Below are positions 42,701 to 51,447 of a stretch of 64,000 bases of DNA, in pieces (position 1 is the first letter of the stretch; every line of letters starts with the position of its first letter). Location of the stretch: positions 1 to 64,000 of the forward strand of contig JAJPIZ010000011.1 in assembly GCA_021324435.1 (NCBI GenBank), written 5' to 3'. The DNA is from Anaerolineae bacterium. Lineage in GTDB: Bacteria; Chloroflexota; Anaerolineae; Anaerolineales; Villigracilaceae. Under the pieces are notes generated by a model. It searched no databases, was not told where the DNA came from, and saw only the letters and a list, made by a program, of their open reading frames with translations. The position numbers and the translations under genes are program-made.

Positions 42701-44509
42701 ATGAAAAGAAGTTACGCGGGTAAGATTTTTAGAAAGATCCTGGTTCCTGTTTTTCATGACGTTGATTATGTGGATGCTCTCAACGCCGCGCTGGCCATCG
42801 CGGGTCAGGCCAATGTATGGCTGGTTGGGATTGTCGGAATCACAGAAAATGAATCCTTGAGCAAAGCGGCTGTGCCTGCCCGCCATGTACGCAAGATGAT
42901 GCGTGAGATTGTTTCCGAAAAACGGACGCGTGCGCTACAACGTATACGCGTTTCCTACAAGCCATGGGATGAACTGACTCATGTTGTGCAGGAGGAACAA
43001 CCGGACTTGCTTGTTCTTCAGCCGTCTCATTTTGGAGCGATGGGCATCGGCATTGGCCAGGCCTTTCGTTTTCCTCCCTGTGACATCGTGGTCGCTAGCG
43101 GAAAATTTCCAGATCATCCTGAGAAGGTGTTGGTCTCGTTGCGAGGCGGGCCATACGCCGAACTTTCACTGCGATTGAGTCTTTCGATTTCACGAAACAG
43201 TCAGGCTAAACTTACTGCTTTACATATTTTGCCGGACACAAGCGCTTCCGATCCCGCCTTCAAAGGCATGGAAAGCGTGTTGAAGAACCTGCCTGAAATC
43301 AAGCGTCAGCACGTAAGAACCAATGATCCTGCGCAGGCAATTCTCTCCGCGTTGCGGGATCACGATTTGTTGGTGCTGGGCGCCACTGCGCGCCCGCAGG
43401 ACTCGCTGATTTCGATTGGCCCTGTCGCAGATGCAATCCTGCGCGAAAGTTCAAAGGGCGTTTTGGTCGTGAAGTCCAGCCGCCCCTTGCCGGCGAACAT
43501 GGACAGTGAAATCGTTGGGCGGAATGCGATCTCGGTTTTAGTTGACAAGTGGTTTGCGGAGAATACATATCACGCGGGCGAGTTTGCCGACCTCGATCAT
43601 TTGCTCGCGTTGAAACGCAAGCAGAATCTAACAGTCAGTTTGGCTTTGCCGGCCCTCAATGAAGAAGAGACGGTCGGACATGTCATTCAAATCGTCAGAC
43701 AGACGTTGATGGATCGCGTCCCTCTGTTGGATGAAGTTGTGCTGATTGATTCGAACTCCACGGATCGTACGCGGGACATCGCGGTGGATCTCGGAGTTCC
43801 GGTCCACATCCATCAGAATGTCCTTCCGCAATTCGGCGCGCGGACTGGAAAAGGCGAGGCACTGTGGAAGAGCCTTTATCTGACGCGCGGCGATATCATC
43901 CTGTGGATTGACACGGACATAGTTAATATTCATCCTCGCTTCGTTTATGGACTTTTAGGTCCGCTCATTCTCCGCCCGGACCTGCTCTTCATCAAGGGTT
44001 TTTATCGTCGTCCCTTGAAAGTGGACAACAAACTTCAGGCGGGCGGCGGCGGGCGCGTGACCGAATTGACCGCCCGGCCTCTGCTCAATCTTTTCTATCC
44101 TGAACTGTCCGGCGTTGTCCAGCCGCTCTCGGGCGAGTACGGCGGGCGACGCGCAGCGTTGGAACAGCTTCCATTTTCCTCGGGTTATGGCGTAGAGACA
44201 GGATTGCTGATTGATGTATTCGAAAAGTTCGGGCTGAACGCCATCGCTCAAGTTGACCTTCAGGAGCGTGTCCATCATAACCAGCCGCTCGAGTCGCTCA
44301 GCAAAATGTCGTTTGCAATTATCCAAACGATTTGTCGGCGAATTGAAAAACGTTACGGCATCAACATGCTGGAGGATGTCAACAAGTCCATGAAGTTGAT
44401 TCGCTACGAACAAGGGCGTTTATTCTTGGATGTGGAAGAAATCGCCGAGCTGGAGCGCCCGGCGATGATCGAATTGACTGAATATCGCGAAAGAAATTCA
44501 AAAACCTAA
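42701..44509 (+). CDS. Tandem USP domains fused to glucosyl-3-phosphoglycerate synthase-like GT
   Basis: A 602-aa protein. Residues ~1-265 hold two universal-stress-protein domains; the second has the nucleotide-binding [21 protein letters not shown]. Residues ~300-602 match the GpgS family (GT81): [46 protein letters not shown] with the DxD metal site, and [12 protein letters not shown]. GpgS transfers glucose from NDP-glucose to 3-phosphoglycerate. No dedicated phosphatase (GpgP) is present in the window. The stress-domain fusion suggests nucleotide control of compatible-solute synthesis. The 3' end overlaps the convergent LLM gene by 4 nt. Confidence 0.88.
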   Translation: MKRSYAGKIFRKILVPVFHDVDYVDALNAALAIAGQANVWLVGIVGITENESLSKAAVPARHVRKMMREIVSEKRTRALQRIRVSYKPWDELTHVVQEEQPDLLVLQPSHFGAMGIGIGQAFRFPPCDIVVASGKFPDHPEKVLVSLRGGPYAELSLRLSLSISRNSQAKLTALHILPDTSASDPAFKGMESVLKNLPEIKRQHVRTNDPAQAILSALRDHDLLVLGATARPQDSLISIGPVADAILRESSKGVLVVKSSRPLPANMDSEIVGRNAISVLVDKWFAENTYHAGEFADLDHLLALKRKQNLTVSLALPALNEEETVGHVIQIVRQTLMDRVPLLDEVVLIDSNSTDRTRDIAVDLGVPVHIHQNVLPQFGARTGKGEALWKSLYLTRGDIILWIDTDIVNIHPRFVYGLLGPLILRPDLLFIKGFYRRPLKVDNKLQAGGGGRVTELTARPLLNLFYPELSGVVQPLSGEYGGRRAALEQLPFSSGYGVETGLLIDVFEKFGLNAIAQVDLQERVHHNQPLESLSKMSFAIIQTICRRIEKRYGINMLEDVNKSMKLIRYEQGRLFLDVEEIAELERPAMIELTEYRERNSKT

Positions 44510-45507
44510 GTCTGTGCGAATGTGTCAATCAGCAATTTGAAATTCCCGCCGACGGGATAAAGAATGGGGCAGGTTGCTCCCCGCTTTCGGTATTCGTCCA
44601 CTTTGGCGCGCGCTTCGTCCGGTGTGCCTGAAGCGGTGATGCGATGAACCAAATCGTCGGGAACAAGGTGTTTGGCTTTATTGATCTGTTCTTTTGTCGC
44701 CGGCCAGCCGAGAATGGATTGAATCTGTGTGATCACATCCTGCGAAACGCCGGAAGCTTTTGCAATGTGCGGCTGTTGGGCGAGATATTGGCAAAGCAGT
44801 TCTTTTGTGTACTCAATCGCTTTGTCGTGGTTGGGGTCCACCGAACAGACGATCAATTGCGGTCGGTCGAAGTCGTCCATTTTGCGACCGGATTTTTTCA
44901 GACCCTTCTCGATCCATTCGAGGGCGTTGTCGTTGTATTCAGGCGGCACGCAGTAGTTCAGCACGACTCCGTCCGCGATTTCTCCCGTCATTTCCAGCAT
45001 TTGATCGCCCGTCGCGCCGATCATGATCGGGACATTGCGCGGCTCGCGGCGACCGTGAACCACATCCAGCTCGATTCCGTCCACGTGATGGAATTCTCCG
45101 TGGAAGGTGACGCGTTCCATGTTCAACAATTTTTTGAGAATCGTAATCGTTTCTCGCATGGCGACCAGCGGCTTCCTACGTTCGATGCCCACGTTTTTCG
45201 CCAGCGGATCCCACCATGCGCCAATTCCACAGATGATTCGATTTGGAGCGAGGTCGTCCAGGGTCAGGAAGGTAGCGGCGAGCAATCCAATGTTGCGCGT
45301 CCAGTTGTTAATGACGCCGGAGCCGACTTTGATTTTGTTTGTCACCGCGGCATAAGCCGCCATCGGGACGATGGCATCGCGCACGAGTCTCGACTCGGCC
45401 TGCCAAACGGCTTCAAAGCCTTTTTCTTCGGCGTAACGTACATAATCGAGTCCATCGCGCAGATCGTGTGAGTCTTGCAGATAAAGCGCAACACGTTGAT
45501 GAGCCAT
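44506..45507 (-). CDS. LLM-class F420-dependent oxidoreductase
   Basis: A 333-aa luciferase-like oxidoreductase: [51 protein letters not shown], and [27 protein letters not shown]. The family uses F420 (for example methylene-tetrahydromethanopterin reductase and F420-dependent dehydrogenases) or FMN. It is the last gene of the F420 biosynthesis operon, 17 nt after cofC, which supports F420. AGGAG precedes the ATG. Substrate unknown. Confidence 0.9.
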   Translation of the reverse strand: MAHQRVALYLQDSHDLRDGLDYVRYAEEKGFEAVWQAESRLVRDAIVPMAAYAAVTNKIKVGSGVINNWTRNIGLLAATFLTLDDLAPNRIICGIGAWWDPLAKNVGIERRKPLVAMRETITILKKLLNMERVTFHGEFHHVDGIELDVVHGRREPRNVPIMIGATGDQMLEMTGEIADGVVLNYCVPPEYNDNALEWIEKGLKKSGRKMDDFDRPQLIVCSVDPNHDKAIEYTKELLCQYLAQQPHIAKASGVSQDVITQIQSILGWPATKEQINKAKHLVPDDLVHRITASGTPDEARAKVDEYRKRGATCPILYPVGGNFKLLIDTFAQT

Positions 45508-45524
45508 TGCATTCTCCTCGTTGT

Positions 45525-46139
45525 TTAGATTTCGTGCTTGAGCGCTTCCAACTGTCGGACCAGTTCCAAATCTTCCGGCAAGTCGAGGTCGAGGCCGAGC
45601 GATGGCAGGGTGACAATCTCCAGTCGCGCGCCGGCTTTCTTGGTGCGTTCGCAGTGACGCTTGAACGAGTTCTCGCCGAAATCGTATTCGATCAAATTGG
45701 CGGGGGAGAGCAGAAGCGCATTCGTCCCTTTTTGATGGCGGTCGGGCGCGATGACCACCACAGGCGGATCGGTGGCGTGCTCGATCAGCGTCAAAATATC
45801 GTGTTGAGAAAGAAGCGGCAAATCGGCGGGCAGGACGAGCACGCCGCGTGAAGCGTACACTTGTGCCACGACCGTCGCCCGCTTGAGCGCGGTATTCAGA
45901 TGCGGCGCGCCGTCTTCTTGAACGGTGCGCGCTCCGAGGTCCCGCGCGAGCGCCAGCGCGGAAGAATCGCGGCTCACGACGAGCACTTGTTCAACTTCCT
46001 TCAGGTCGCTCAATGTCTTGATTGTGCGTTCCAATAAAAGACGATTCAATTCCGCCCGTTCGTCTTCGGTCAACGCGCCGGCCAATCGTGACTTGCCGCG
46101 GCGCAATGGTTTCACAGGGACGATCGCCCAGAGTGTCAT
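45525..46139 (-). CDS. cofC: 2-phospho-L-lactate (or phosphoenolpyruvate) guanylyltransferase CofC
   Basis: Activates phospholactate or phosphoenolpyruvate with GTP for attachment to the deazaflavin FO. 204 aa with the nucleotidyltransferase start [32 protein letters not shown] and GTNALLL. It overlaps the cofD stop by 4 nt (ATGA). No FO synthase (cofG/cofH) is in the window. Confidence 0.93.
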   Translation of the reverse strand: MTLWAIVPVKPLRRGKSRLAGALTEDERAELNRLLLERTIKTLSDLKEVEQVLVVSRDSSALALARDLGARTVQEDGAPHLNTALKRATVVAQVYASRGVLVLPADLPLLSQHDILTLIEHATDPPVVVIAPDRHQKGTNALLLSPANLIEYDFGENSFKRHCERTKKAGARLEIVTLPSLGLDLDLPEDLELVRQLEALKHEI

Positions 46140-47104
46140 GATGCAGTTCCGATAAAGTGTAGCACATCTTCGGCCAAACGTCGCCGATCTTTAACGTTCT
46201 TCATCAAGGTCTTCGTCACCAGTGTCCGCATGTTTAAACTCCGAATCTCCGCTTCAAGATGCGAATCGATTTTATCGAGCGCAAAGTCAGTCGCCAGTCC
46301 TTCGTATTGTTTTGCGACCGCCAGCGCGGATGGTTCGATGCCGAGTTCGCGATACATTTTCGCGGCGGGACCTTTGACAGCCTGCCCGCCTATGATGGGT
46401 GAGATGGCGACAACTTTCTTCGCTTCCATCTTTGACCTGAGGCCGGGTACCGCTAAAATGGGCGCGATGCTCACCCATGGATTCGACGGGCAAATGATGA
46501 TGGCATCTGCCGATTGAATCGCTTCGCGCGCGCCGGGCGCGGCTTCCGCTTTTTCGATTCCATTAAACCGAAAGCCTTTGACGCGCGGCTCGCATCTGCG
46601 ATGGACGAAATATTCCTGAAAGGCCAAATCGCCTTCATCCGTTTCGACGATGGTCCGAACAGGATTATCGCTCATCGGCAGGATCGTATGTTTAATTCCC
46701 CACGCTTTGCAAAAGTCGCGTGTGATCTCAGAAAGGCACTGGCCTTCCTTGATTCGCCGCGTGCGCTCGATGTGCGTGGCGAAATCCTGATCCCCGAGGC
46801 GGAACCAGTTTGGCCCGCCGAGTCTTTCGATATTTGAAATGGCTTGCCATGACTCGTTCGCGCGTCCCCAGCCCGTTTTCGGATTTGCGAGTCCCGCCAA
46901 TGTATAACAGACCGTGTCAAGGTCAGGGCAGATGTATAAGCCGAGATGCTCGAAGTCATCGCCGGTGTTGACGATGACGGTCAAATCTTCAGGAGGGAGG
47001 ATTTGGGCGAGTCCGTGCGCGAGTTTCGCACCGCCGACTCCGCCCGCGAGGGCAACGATCCGTCGGTGGACGATGGATGGTGGACGGTGAAAGTTAGATT
47101 TCAT
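46136..47104 (-). CDS. cofD: 2-phospho-L-lactate transferase CofD
   Basis: Joins the activated phospho-acid to FO to give F420-0 (or its dehydro form). 322 aa with [43 protein letters not shown], and [13 protein letters not shown]. The family normally begins at the VALAGG strand. Here it has a 14-residue extension ([13 protein letters not shown]) encoded by a heptamer repeat, and the ATG lies 11 nt inside the end of the upstream four-helix-bundle gene. The repeat seems to have supplied a new start. Confidence 0.93.
   Translation of the reverse strand: MKSNFHRPPSIVHRRIVALAGGVGGAKLAHGLAQILPPEDLTVIVNTGDDFEHLGLYICPDLDTVCYTLAGLANPKTGWGRANESWQAISNIERLGGPNWFRLGDQDFATHIERTRRIKEGQCLSEITRDFCKAWGIKHTILPMSDNPVRTIVETDEGDLAFQEYFVHRRCEPRVKGFRFNGIEKAEAAPGAREAIQSADAIIICPSNPWVSIAPILAVPGLRSKMEAKKVVAISPIIGGQAVKGPAAKMYRELGIEPSALAVAKQYEGLATDFALDKIDSHLEAEIRSLNMRTLVTKTLMKNVKDRRRLAEDVLHFIGTAS
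47065..47092. repeat. 7-bp tandem repeats at the 5' end of cofD
   Basis: Heptamers GGTGGAC, GATGGAT, GGTGGAC, GGTGAAA. On the coding strand they give [10 protein letters not shown], which resembles the peptides of the tracts at 62641 and 62764. Confidence 0.8.
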
Positions 47105-47504
47105 CGGTTTCGTAAATTGCCGACTCTTCTCTGATTAATTTATTAGAAGGTGAAAGCGCTTTGCGGAAGGAGTGGAGTTTCTTTGCTAGATTTTGCGCTA
47201 TTATGTCTGCTTTTTCGAGCAGAGACTCTTCAATCCTGAAATTGCGTCTCTTGATAATTCTTTGACAGGCAACGGTTTCGATCAAAGATCGAACTGCCAT
47301 TCCAAGGAAGCGATGTTGTTCAGCGTCGCTTTGTCCCGTAGAGCCTTCGGCAATGTTCAGGGCGACCGATGTGGCCGCGCGGGTAATCTGTGAATTCAAG
47401 TTGAATTTTTCGTTGTCGGGCAATTTGTTTGCAAGATCGTAGATTACATCAATATAGTCCAGTGACAATTTCCAAACATCGAGATGTTCAAATTTAAAGG
47501 ACAT
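47094..47504 (-). CDS. Four-helix-bundle protein (S23/IVS-type)
   Basis: A 136-aa member of the family first found in 23S rRNA intervening sequences: FEHLDVWKLSLDYIDVIYDL, FNLNSQITRAATSVALNIAEGSTG, and RFLGMAVRSLIETVACQRII. AAGGAG precedes the ATG. It lies inside the F420 operon and its end overlaps cofD by 11 nt. Function unknown; the family is scattered through bacterial genomes and suggests past insertion at this point. Confidence 0.88.
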   Translation of the reverse strand: MSFKFEHLDVWKLSLDYIDVIYDLANKLPDNEKFNLNSQITRAATSVALNIAEGSTGQSDAEQHRFLGMAVRSLIETVACQRIIKRRNFRIEESLLEKADIIAQNLAKKLHSFRKALSPSNKLIREESAIYETDEI

Positions 47505-47540
47505 TTCTTCTCCTTGACATCAACTTGCCGCGTGAATCAT

Positions 47541-47567
47541 GGTCAGCGGTCCACGGTCTGCTGTCAA
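47541..47567. repeat. Degenerate 7-bp repeats between nitroreductase and four-helix gene
   Basis: GGTCAGC, GGTCCAC, GGTCTGC, TGTCAAA: a 7-bp period reaching into the nitroreductase stop region. It marks one side of the inserted four-helix-bundle gene; the tract at 47065-47092 marks the other. Confidence 0.6.
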
Positions 47568-48148
47568 AGCGTTTGAATCAAGCGATTAATTGGTTTCAAT
47601 TCCTTGGTTTTAGCCACATCATCCGCCTTACCAATAAAAATCATTGCCTGTGGCTCCCATGTTTCAGGCAGATTTAGCGCGGCGCGGGTTTCTTCCCTTG
47701 CATACAACGGCCAGCAAATCCAGTTGCCGCCAAGACCTTCAGCGTGCGCGGCCAGCAAAAGTTGCAGTCCTGCCGCGGCGACGGATTGAATCGCCATCGT
47801 CGTTTCTTCGGGCGTATCGGCGCGGACGGCGGTCGCGTCGCGGCATAAAAGGATCAACACAGGCGCTTCGTTGATGCGGCGAATGGAATTCGTCACGCGC
47901 TTCTCGATTTCAGATTCAGACGCGCCTTCGGCTTGCATGTCCGCGCGCATTTTGTTGGTCAATGCCTGGGCAAGACGCGTTCTTGCGTCTGGATTTTTTA
48001 TGATGACAAATCTCCATGGTTGAAGGTTGTGTGCAGAGGGGGCGAAGGTCGCGGTGGTGAGGATGCGTTCCATAACGGAATCCGGTATCGGGTCCGGTTT
48101 GAAGCGGCGGATGGAACGTCGCGAGCGCAGGAAGTTATGCGCGTCCAT
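47564..48148 (-). CDS. Nitroreductase-family protein, candidate dehydro-F420 reductase
   Basis: A 194-aa FMN-binding nitroreductase-fold protein: RRSIRRFKPDPIPDSVMERIL, TFAPSAHNLQPWRFVII, and AAHAEGLGGNWIC. The C-terminal half of actinobacterial FbiB is a related domain that reduces dehydro-F420 formed when phosphoenolpyruvate is used by CofC/CofD. Its place between cofE and cofD fits that job as a separate protein. Otherwise it could be a general F420- or NAD(P)H-dependent reductase. Confidence 0.85.
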   Translation of the reverse strand: MDAHNFLRSRRSIRRFKPDPIPDSVMERILTTATFAPSAHNLQPWRFVIIKNPDARTRLAQALTNKMRADMQAEGASESEIEKRVTNSIRRINEAPVLILLCRDATAVRADTPEETTMAIQSVAAAGLQLLLAAHAEGLGGNWICWPLYAREETRAALNLPETWEPQAMIFIGKADDVAKTKELKPINRLIQTL

Positions 48149-48153
48149 GCGTA

Positions 48154-48552
48154 TTATTCATCCACAAATACTTTTTCGGGTTTGATTTTGTAGATCACAC
48201 GAACCTGGCCTGGCCGGGGTTTCCATTGCTCGCCGTTGTGATATTTCATGTTGAGTTTATTGATGTGGGCGTCCGCGCCTTCCTCTGTGATCTCCACCAC
48301 GCGGCCGCGCACTTGAATGTAACGATATGGATCCTTCGGGTCTGCGATCACCGCCGCGACGCGAGGACGCGCGCGCATGTTCTTGTCTTTGAGTCGTCCC
48401 TTTGCCGAGTTGATAAGAATGTATTCCCCGTCTGTGTTGAACCAAATGGGAGTGACTTGCGGCGAGCCATCTGAAAATACAGTGGCGAGATAGAGAAATG
48501 CACAAGCCTCGTCTTTGAGCAGATCGCGGTGGGATTCGGGAATGGAATTCAT
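48154..48552 (-). CDS. PPOX-class F420-dependent oxidoreductase (split-barrel)
   Basis: A 132-aa split beta-barrel flavin/F420-binding protein: AFLYLATVFSDGSPQVTPIWFNTDGEYILINSAKGRLKDKNMRARPRVAAVI, and YIQVRGRVVEI. The pattern matches the PPOX F420 family (FDOR-B) that binds F420 through a basic groove. It lies 5 nt before the nitroreductase start, inside the F420 operon. Substrate unknown. Confidence 0.87.
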   Translation of the reverse strand: MNSIPESHRDLLKDEACAFLYLATVFSDGSPQVTPIWFNTDGEYILINSAKGRLKDKNMRARPRVAAVIADPKDPYRYIQVRGRVVEITEEGADAHINKLNMKYHNGEQWKPRPGQVRVIYKIKPEKVFVDE

Positions 48553-48606
48553 ACATGCCTCTTGCTTGCAAGTCTAACAAGCGCGCATAAGATTCTTGTT
48601 AGCGTT

Positions 48607-49410
48607 TTATCGAAACAAATCCTGATCCCTGGGGCGAATCAATTCGTTGAGCGAGCCTTCGCGCAGTGGATAGGGAAACCCGCGCACATGGACCACGGGC
48701 GTGCCCTCCGCGGCTTGGCCCATCACGAGTGAAGCGGCCGCGGCCAATTCATCTGCCACACCGACGATGGTGATGCGCAAGGTGTAGCCGAATAAATCTT
48801 TCCAGCCGCGCTCATCAATCACAGCAGGGATTCCGCTCAGGCCAATGCAGACTCCCTCCGTGCCGATGCGCCAGGCGCGGCCATGCGAGTCAATGATCAT
48901 GACGCCGATTCTTTTGCCGGTAGTGCTTTCAATTTTGGCGCGAATGTTGGACGCGGATTGATCGGGGTTTTCGGGGAGGAGCAAAACATATTCTTCCTCT
49001 TCCCGCGCCCCTTCGTCCTTCTCTCGATTTTGGGGGAAGGGCAAAGGAGAAACGTTTGAGTGATCAATTCCTGCATTGGCGCAGACAAAGCCGAGTTTAT
49101 GTTCGACAATGATTGTGCCCGGTCGGGTGCGCAGAACGGCATTGCTTTCCTGAAGCATCAATTCAACCATGCGCGGGTCTTTTTCGGTTTGCACGGCGAG
49201 TTCTTTTGCGCGTTCGCTCGGCGTGACAGTGGCAAGATTGACCATCCGCCCTTCGGCTTTGCTGACGATCTTCTGGGCAAGGACAAAAATGTCATTGTCT
49301 TCGAGATCGGTCTTTGAAGAATGAAGCGAATTGAGAATAATATCCGCCAGGTCATCACCGTGGCGGATGAGAGGAATATTTTGTAGGGGGGTGAGGGTAA
49401 GAGGCTTCAT
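48607..49410 (-). CDS. cofE: Coenzyme F420-0:L-glutamate ligase CofE
   Basis: Adds glutamates to F420-0 with GTP. 267 aa with FVLAQKIVSKAEGRM, the substrate-binding loop LGFVCANAGIDHSNV, IGVMIIDSHGRAWRIGTEGVCIGLSGI, and DELAAAASLVMGQA. ATG 49410 is preferred to the tracked TTG. A charged stretch FPQNREKDEGAREEEE after DHSNV is not typical; it coincides with a hairpin-type dispersed repeat. It lies 7 nt after the F420 reductase stop. Confidence 0.93.
   Translation of the reverse strand: MKPLTLTPLQNIPLIRHGDDLADIILNSLHSSKTDLEDNDIFVLAQKIVSKAEGRMVNLATVTPSERAKELAVQTEKDPRMVELMLQESNAVLRTRPGTIIVEHKLGFVCANAGIDHSNVSPLPFPQNREKDEGAREEEEYVLLLPENPDQSASNIRAKIESTTGKRIGVMIIDSHGRAWRIGTEGVCIGLSGIPAVIDERGWKDLFGYTLRITIVGVADELAAAASLVMGQAAEGTPVVHVRGFPYPLREGSLNELIRPRDQDLFR
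48993..49045. repeat. C/G-rich dispersed repeat in frame in cofE
   Basis: A CCCCTTCG...GGGGGAAGGG tract resembling the hairpin repeats at 29434-29506. It encodes the unusual FPQNREKDEGAREEEE loop of CofE. Confidence 0.5.
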
Positions 49411-49417
49411 CCACAGA

Positions 49418-50104
49418 TTATTCAATCTTTTGTTTTGTCGCGCCGGTTATTTTTATCCCGGCATGTGTTGAACCATATTGTCTGTTGATGTTGATTAGCA
49501 CACTGGTCAGCCCTTCAACGACGACTGAATTCTCGATGGGTCCGGCGTCCCAGCCGGTCAACCCGGCCGCGGCGACCAATTTCAACGTTTCTGCGCGTGC
49601 TTGTTTGCTCGTCCCTGTGACCAGCACATCGCATTCAATGTCCTCGTCCTGCAATAAATGTTCATGTGAGATGGTTTGAAATGCGGCTGCGACCTCGACT
49701 CCCTCGCCGAGGATTTGTTTCGCCTCTTGCGCCGCGGAGCCGGCGGCGGGCATCTGGACTTTGGTCACTTTGGGCGGGACGAGAGGGGCTGTCACGTCAA
49801 TCAGGATTTTTCCTGTGAGCGCATCCTTCACAGACTCGAGCGTTTCGCGGTGCGCTGCGTAAGGAACGGTGAGCACGGCAATGTCCGCTTGTTGCGCGGC
49901 CTCCAGGTTTGACATGCCAACAATATATGCTTCGCCTTCGAGCAGGCCCAATAATTCTTTCGCGGTCGCTTCCGCTTTTTCACGCGTACGCGAGCCGATG
50001 TGAACATGATAACCGGCTTTCGCCCAGCGGTATGCGAGGCCTTTGCCTTCTTTGCCTGTGCCGCCAAGCACTGCAATGGTCAAGAGAATGGATGGCTCAC
50101 TCAT
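49418..50104 (-). CDS. npdG: F420H2:NADP oxidoreductase
   Basis: Exchanges hydride between NADPH and F420. 228 aa: Rossmann motif IAVLGGTGKEGKGLAYRWAKAGYHVHIGSRTREKA, TVPYAAHRETL, and AFQTISHEHL with the family's F420-site region. Its start overlaps the upstream amidohydrolase stop (ATGA). It supplies the reduced F420 used by the LLM and PPOX enzymes of the operon. Confidence 0.93.
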   Translation of the reverse strand: MSEPSILLTIAVLGGTGKEGKGLAYRWAKAGYHVHIGSRTREKAEATAKELLGLLEGEAYIVGMSNLEAAQQADIAVLTVPYAAHRETLESVKDALTGKILIDVTAPLVPPKVTKVQMPAAGSAAQEAKQILGEGVEVAAAFQTISHEHLLQDEDIECDVLVTGTSKQARAETLKLVAAAGLTGWDAGPIENSVVVEGLTSVLININRQYGSTHAGIKITGATKQKIE

Positions 50105-51447
50105 TGTTTGAATTTATCCTGATAGCGTTTCCAGACTTTTGGCGCGAGTTCGCGGGCGCGCGCCGCGATTTCTTCTTCGTCCAGCGTAACCAACTCGCGG
50201 TCTTTCATCAGGACTTTCCCTGCCACAATGGTGGTTGTCACCATGCTTTGTTGAAAGCCGAAGATGATATGCCACGGAAGATTCTCTGGAGAGAAGGGGG
50301 TCGGGGACTGATAATCAACAAAGATCAAATCTGCGAACGCACCGGGGATAATTTGGCCAACGGGCGCTTGAGGGAAGAAGATATTCGCCAGTGCGGCGTT
50401 GTTGTAGATTGCCATTTGTTGAACATCGTATCCGTTCATGCGGCGCGGATCGCGGCTGGTCGCTTTGTGCAGGAAATAGGCCGCCTTCCATTCATCCCAC
50501 ATGGCATTGTTGAAACCGTCATTGCCGAGGCAGACTTTAACTCCAGCGCGCATCATTGATTCGACCGGCGCAGCGCCAACCGCATTATTCATGTTCGAGC
50601 GCGGCTGATGCGTGACCCACGTACCGGATTCTTTGAGTAGATTGATCTCGGCTGTGTCAACGTGAACGCAGTGCGCTGTAATGGTTTTTGGTCCGAGAAT
50701 GTCGTGATTCTTCAAGCGGTCAATCACGCGCATGTTCGATTTGTTCAGGCTGTCGTATTCGTCCGCTTCGTGTTCAGCCGCGTGGATGTGGAAGCCGGTC
50801 CCCTCAGGCGCCAAGGTACGACAAGCCTGAAGGGTGGCGCCCGAAAGCGTCAGGCTGGCGTGCAGGCCGAAGGTCCCGGCCAGACGCGGATGCGGATTGC
50901 CTGCCAGTCGCTTCAAGAATCGGACATTCTCTTTGATCCCCGCGTCCGCTTTTTCCAATCCATCGCGATCGGTGACCTCGTAGCATAGTACCGCGCGCAG
51001 ACCGGATTTGTCCACTGCTTCAGCGATGATGTCGAGCGAGCCGTCAATCGCGTTTGACGAAGCGTGATGATCAATCAATGTGGTTGTGCCGTGCTTGATG
51101 GCATCCACCAGACAGATCAATGCCGAATATCGAATGTCTTCTTCGAGCAGAGACTTATCCAGCGGCCACCAGAGTTTTTCAAGGATTTCAGGAAAATCTT
51201 TCGGCGCGGAGCCGGGGATGGACATGCCGCGCGCGAAGGCTCCATAAAAATGCGTGTGCGCGCAGATGCCGCCGGGCATGACAATTTGCCCATGCGCGTC
51301 GAGTCTCTTCGCTTTTGGATATAACTTTTCGAGTTTGGACGCAGGCCCCACTTCATGGATGTGATCGCCTGAAATGTAGACCGCGTGATTTTCCTGAATG
51401 CGATTTGGGCTTTCAAAGGTAATGAGCGTTGCGTTTGTAATGAGCAT
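50101..51447 (-). CDS. SsnA/MtaD-like amidohydrolase
   Basis: A 448-aa metal-dependent deaminase/hydrolase of the TIM-barrel amidohydrolase class: metal ligands in AHTHFYG, HIHAAEHE, ITAHCVHVD and LGNDGFN. Closest by pattern to the SsnA and methylthioadenosine/S-adenosylhomocysteine deaminase groups. SsnA genes often lie near molybdenum hydroxylases, which this genome also has. The ATG overlaps the stop of the NACHT gene by 1 nt (TAATG) and the gene overlaps npdG. The link to F420 genes may only be transcriptional. Confidence 0.85.
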   Translation of the reverse strand: MLITNATLITFESPNRIQENHAVYISGDHIHEVGPASKLEKLYPKAKRLDAHGQIVMPGGICAHTHFYGAFARGMSIPGSAPKDFPEILEKLWWPLDKSLLEEDIRYSALICLVDAIKHGTTTLIDHHASSNAIDGSLDIIAEAVDKSGLRAVLCYEVTDRDGLEKADAGIKENVRFLKRLAGNPHPRLAGTFGLHASLTLSGATLQACRTLAPEGTGFHIHAAEHEADEYDSLNKSNMRVIDRLKNHDILGPKTITAHCVHVDTAEINLLKESGTWVTHQPRSNMNNAVGAAPVESMMRAGVKVCLGNDGFNNAMWDEWKAAYFLHKATSRDPRRMNGYDVQQMAIYNNAALANIFFPQAPVGQIIPGAFADLIFVDYQSPTPFSPENLPWHIIFGFQQSMVTTTIVAGKVLMKDRELVTLDEEEIAARARELAPKVWKRYQDKFKQ

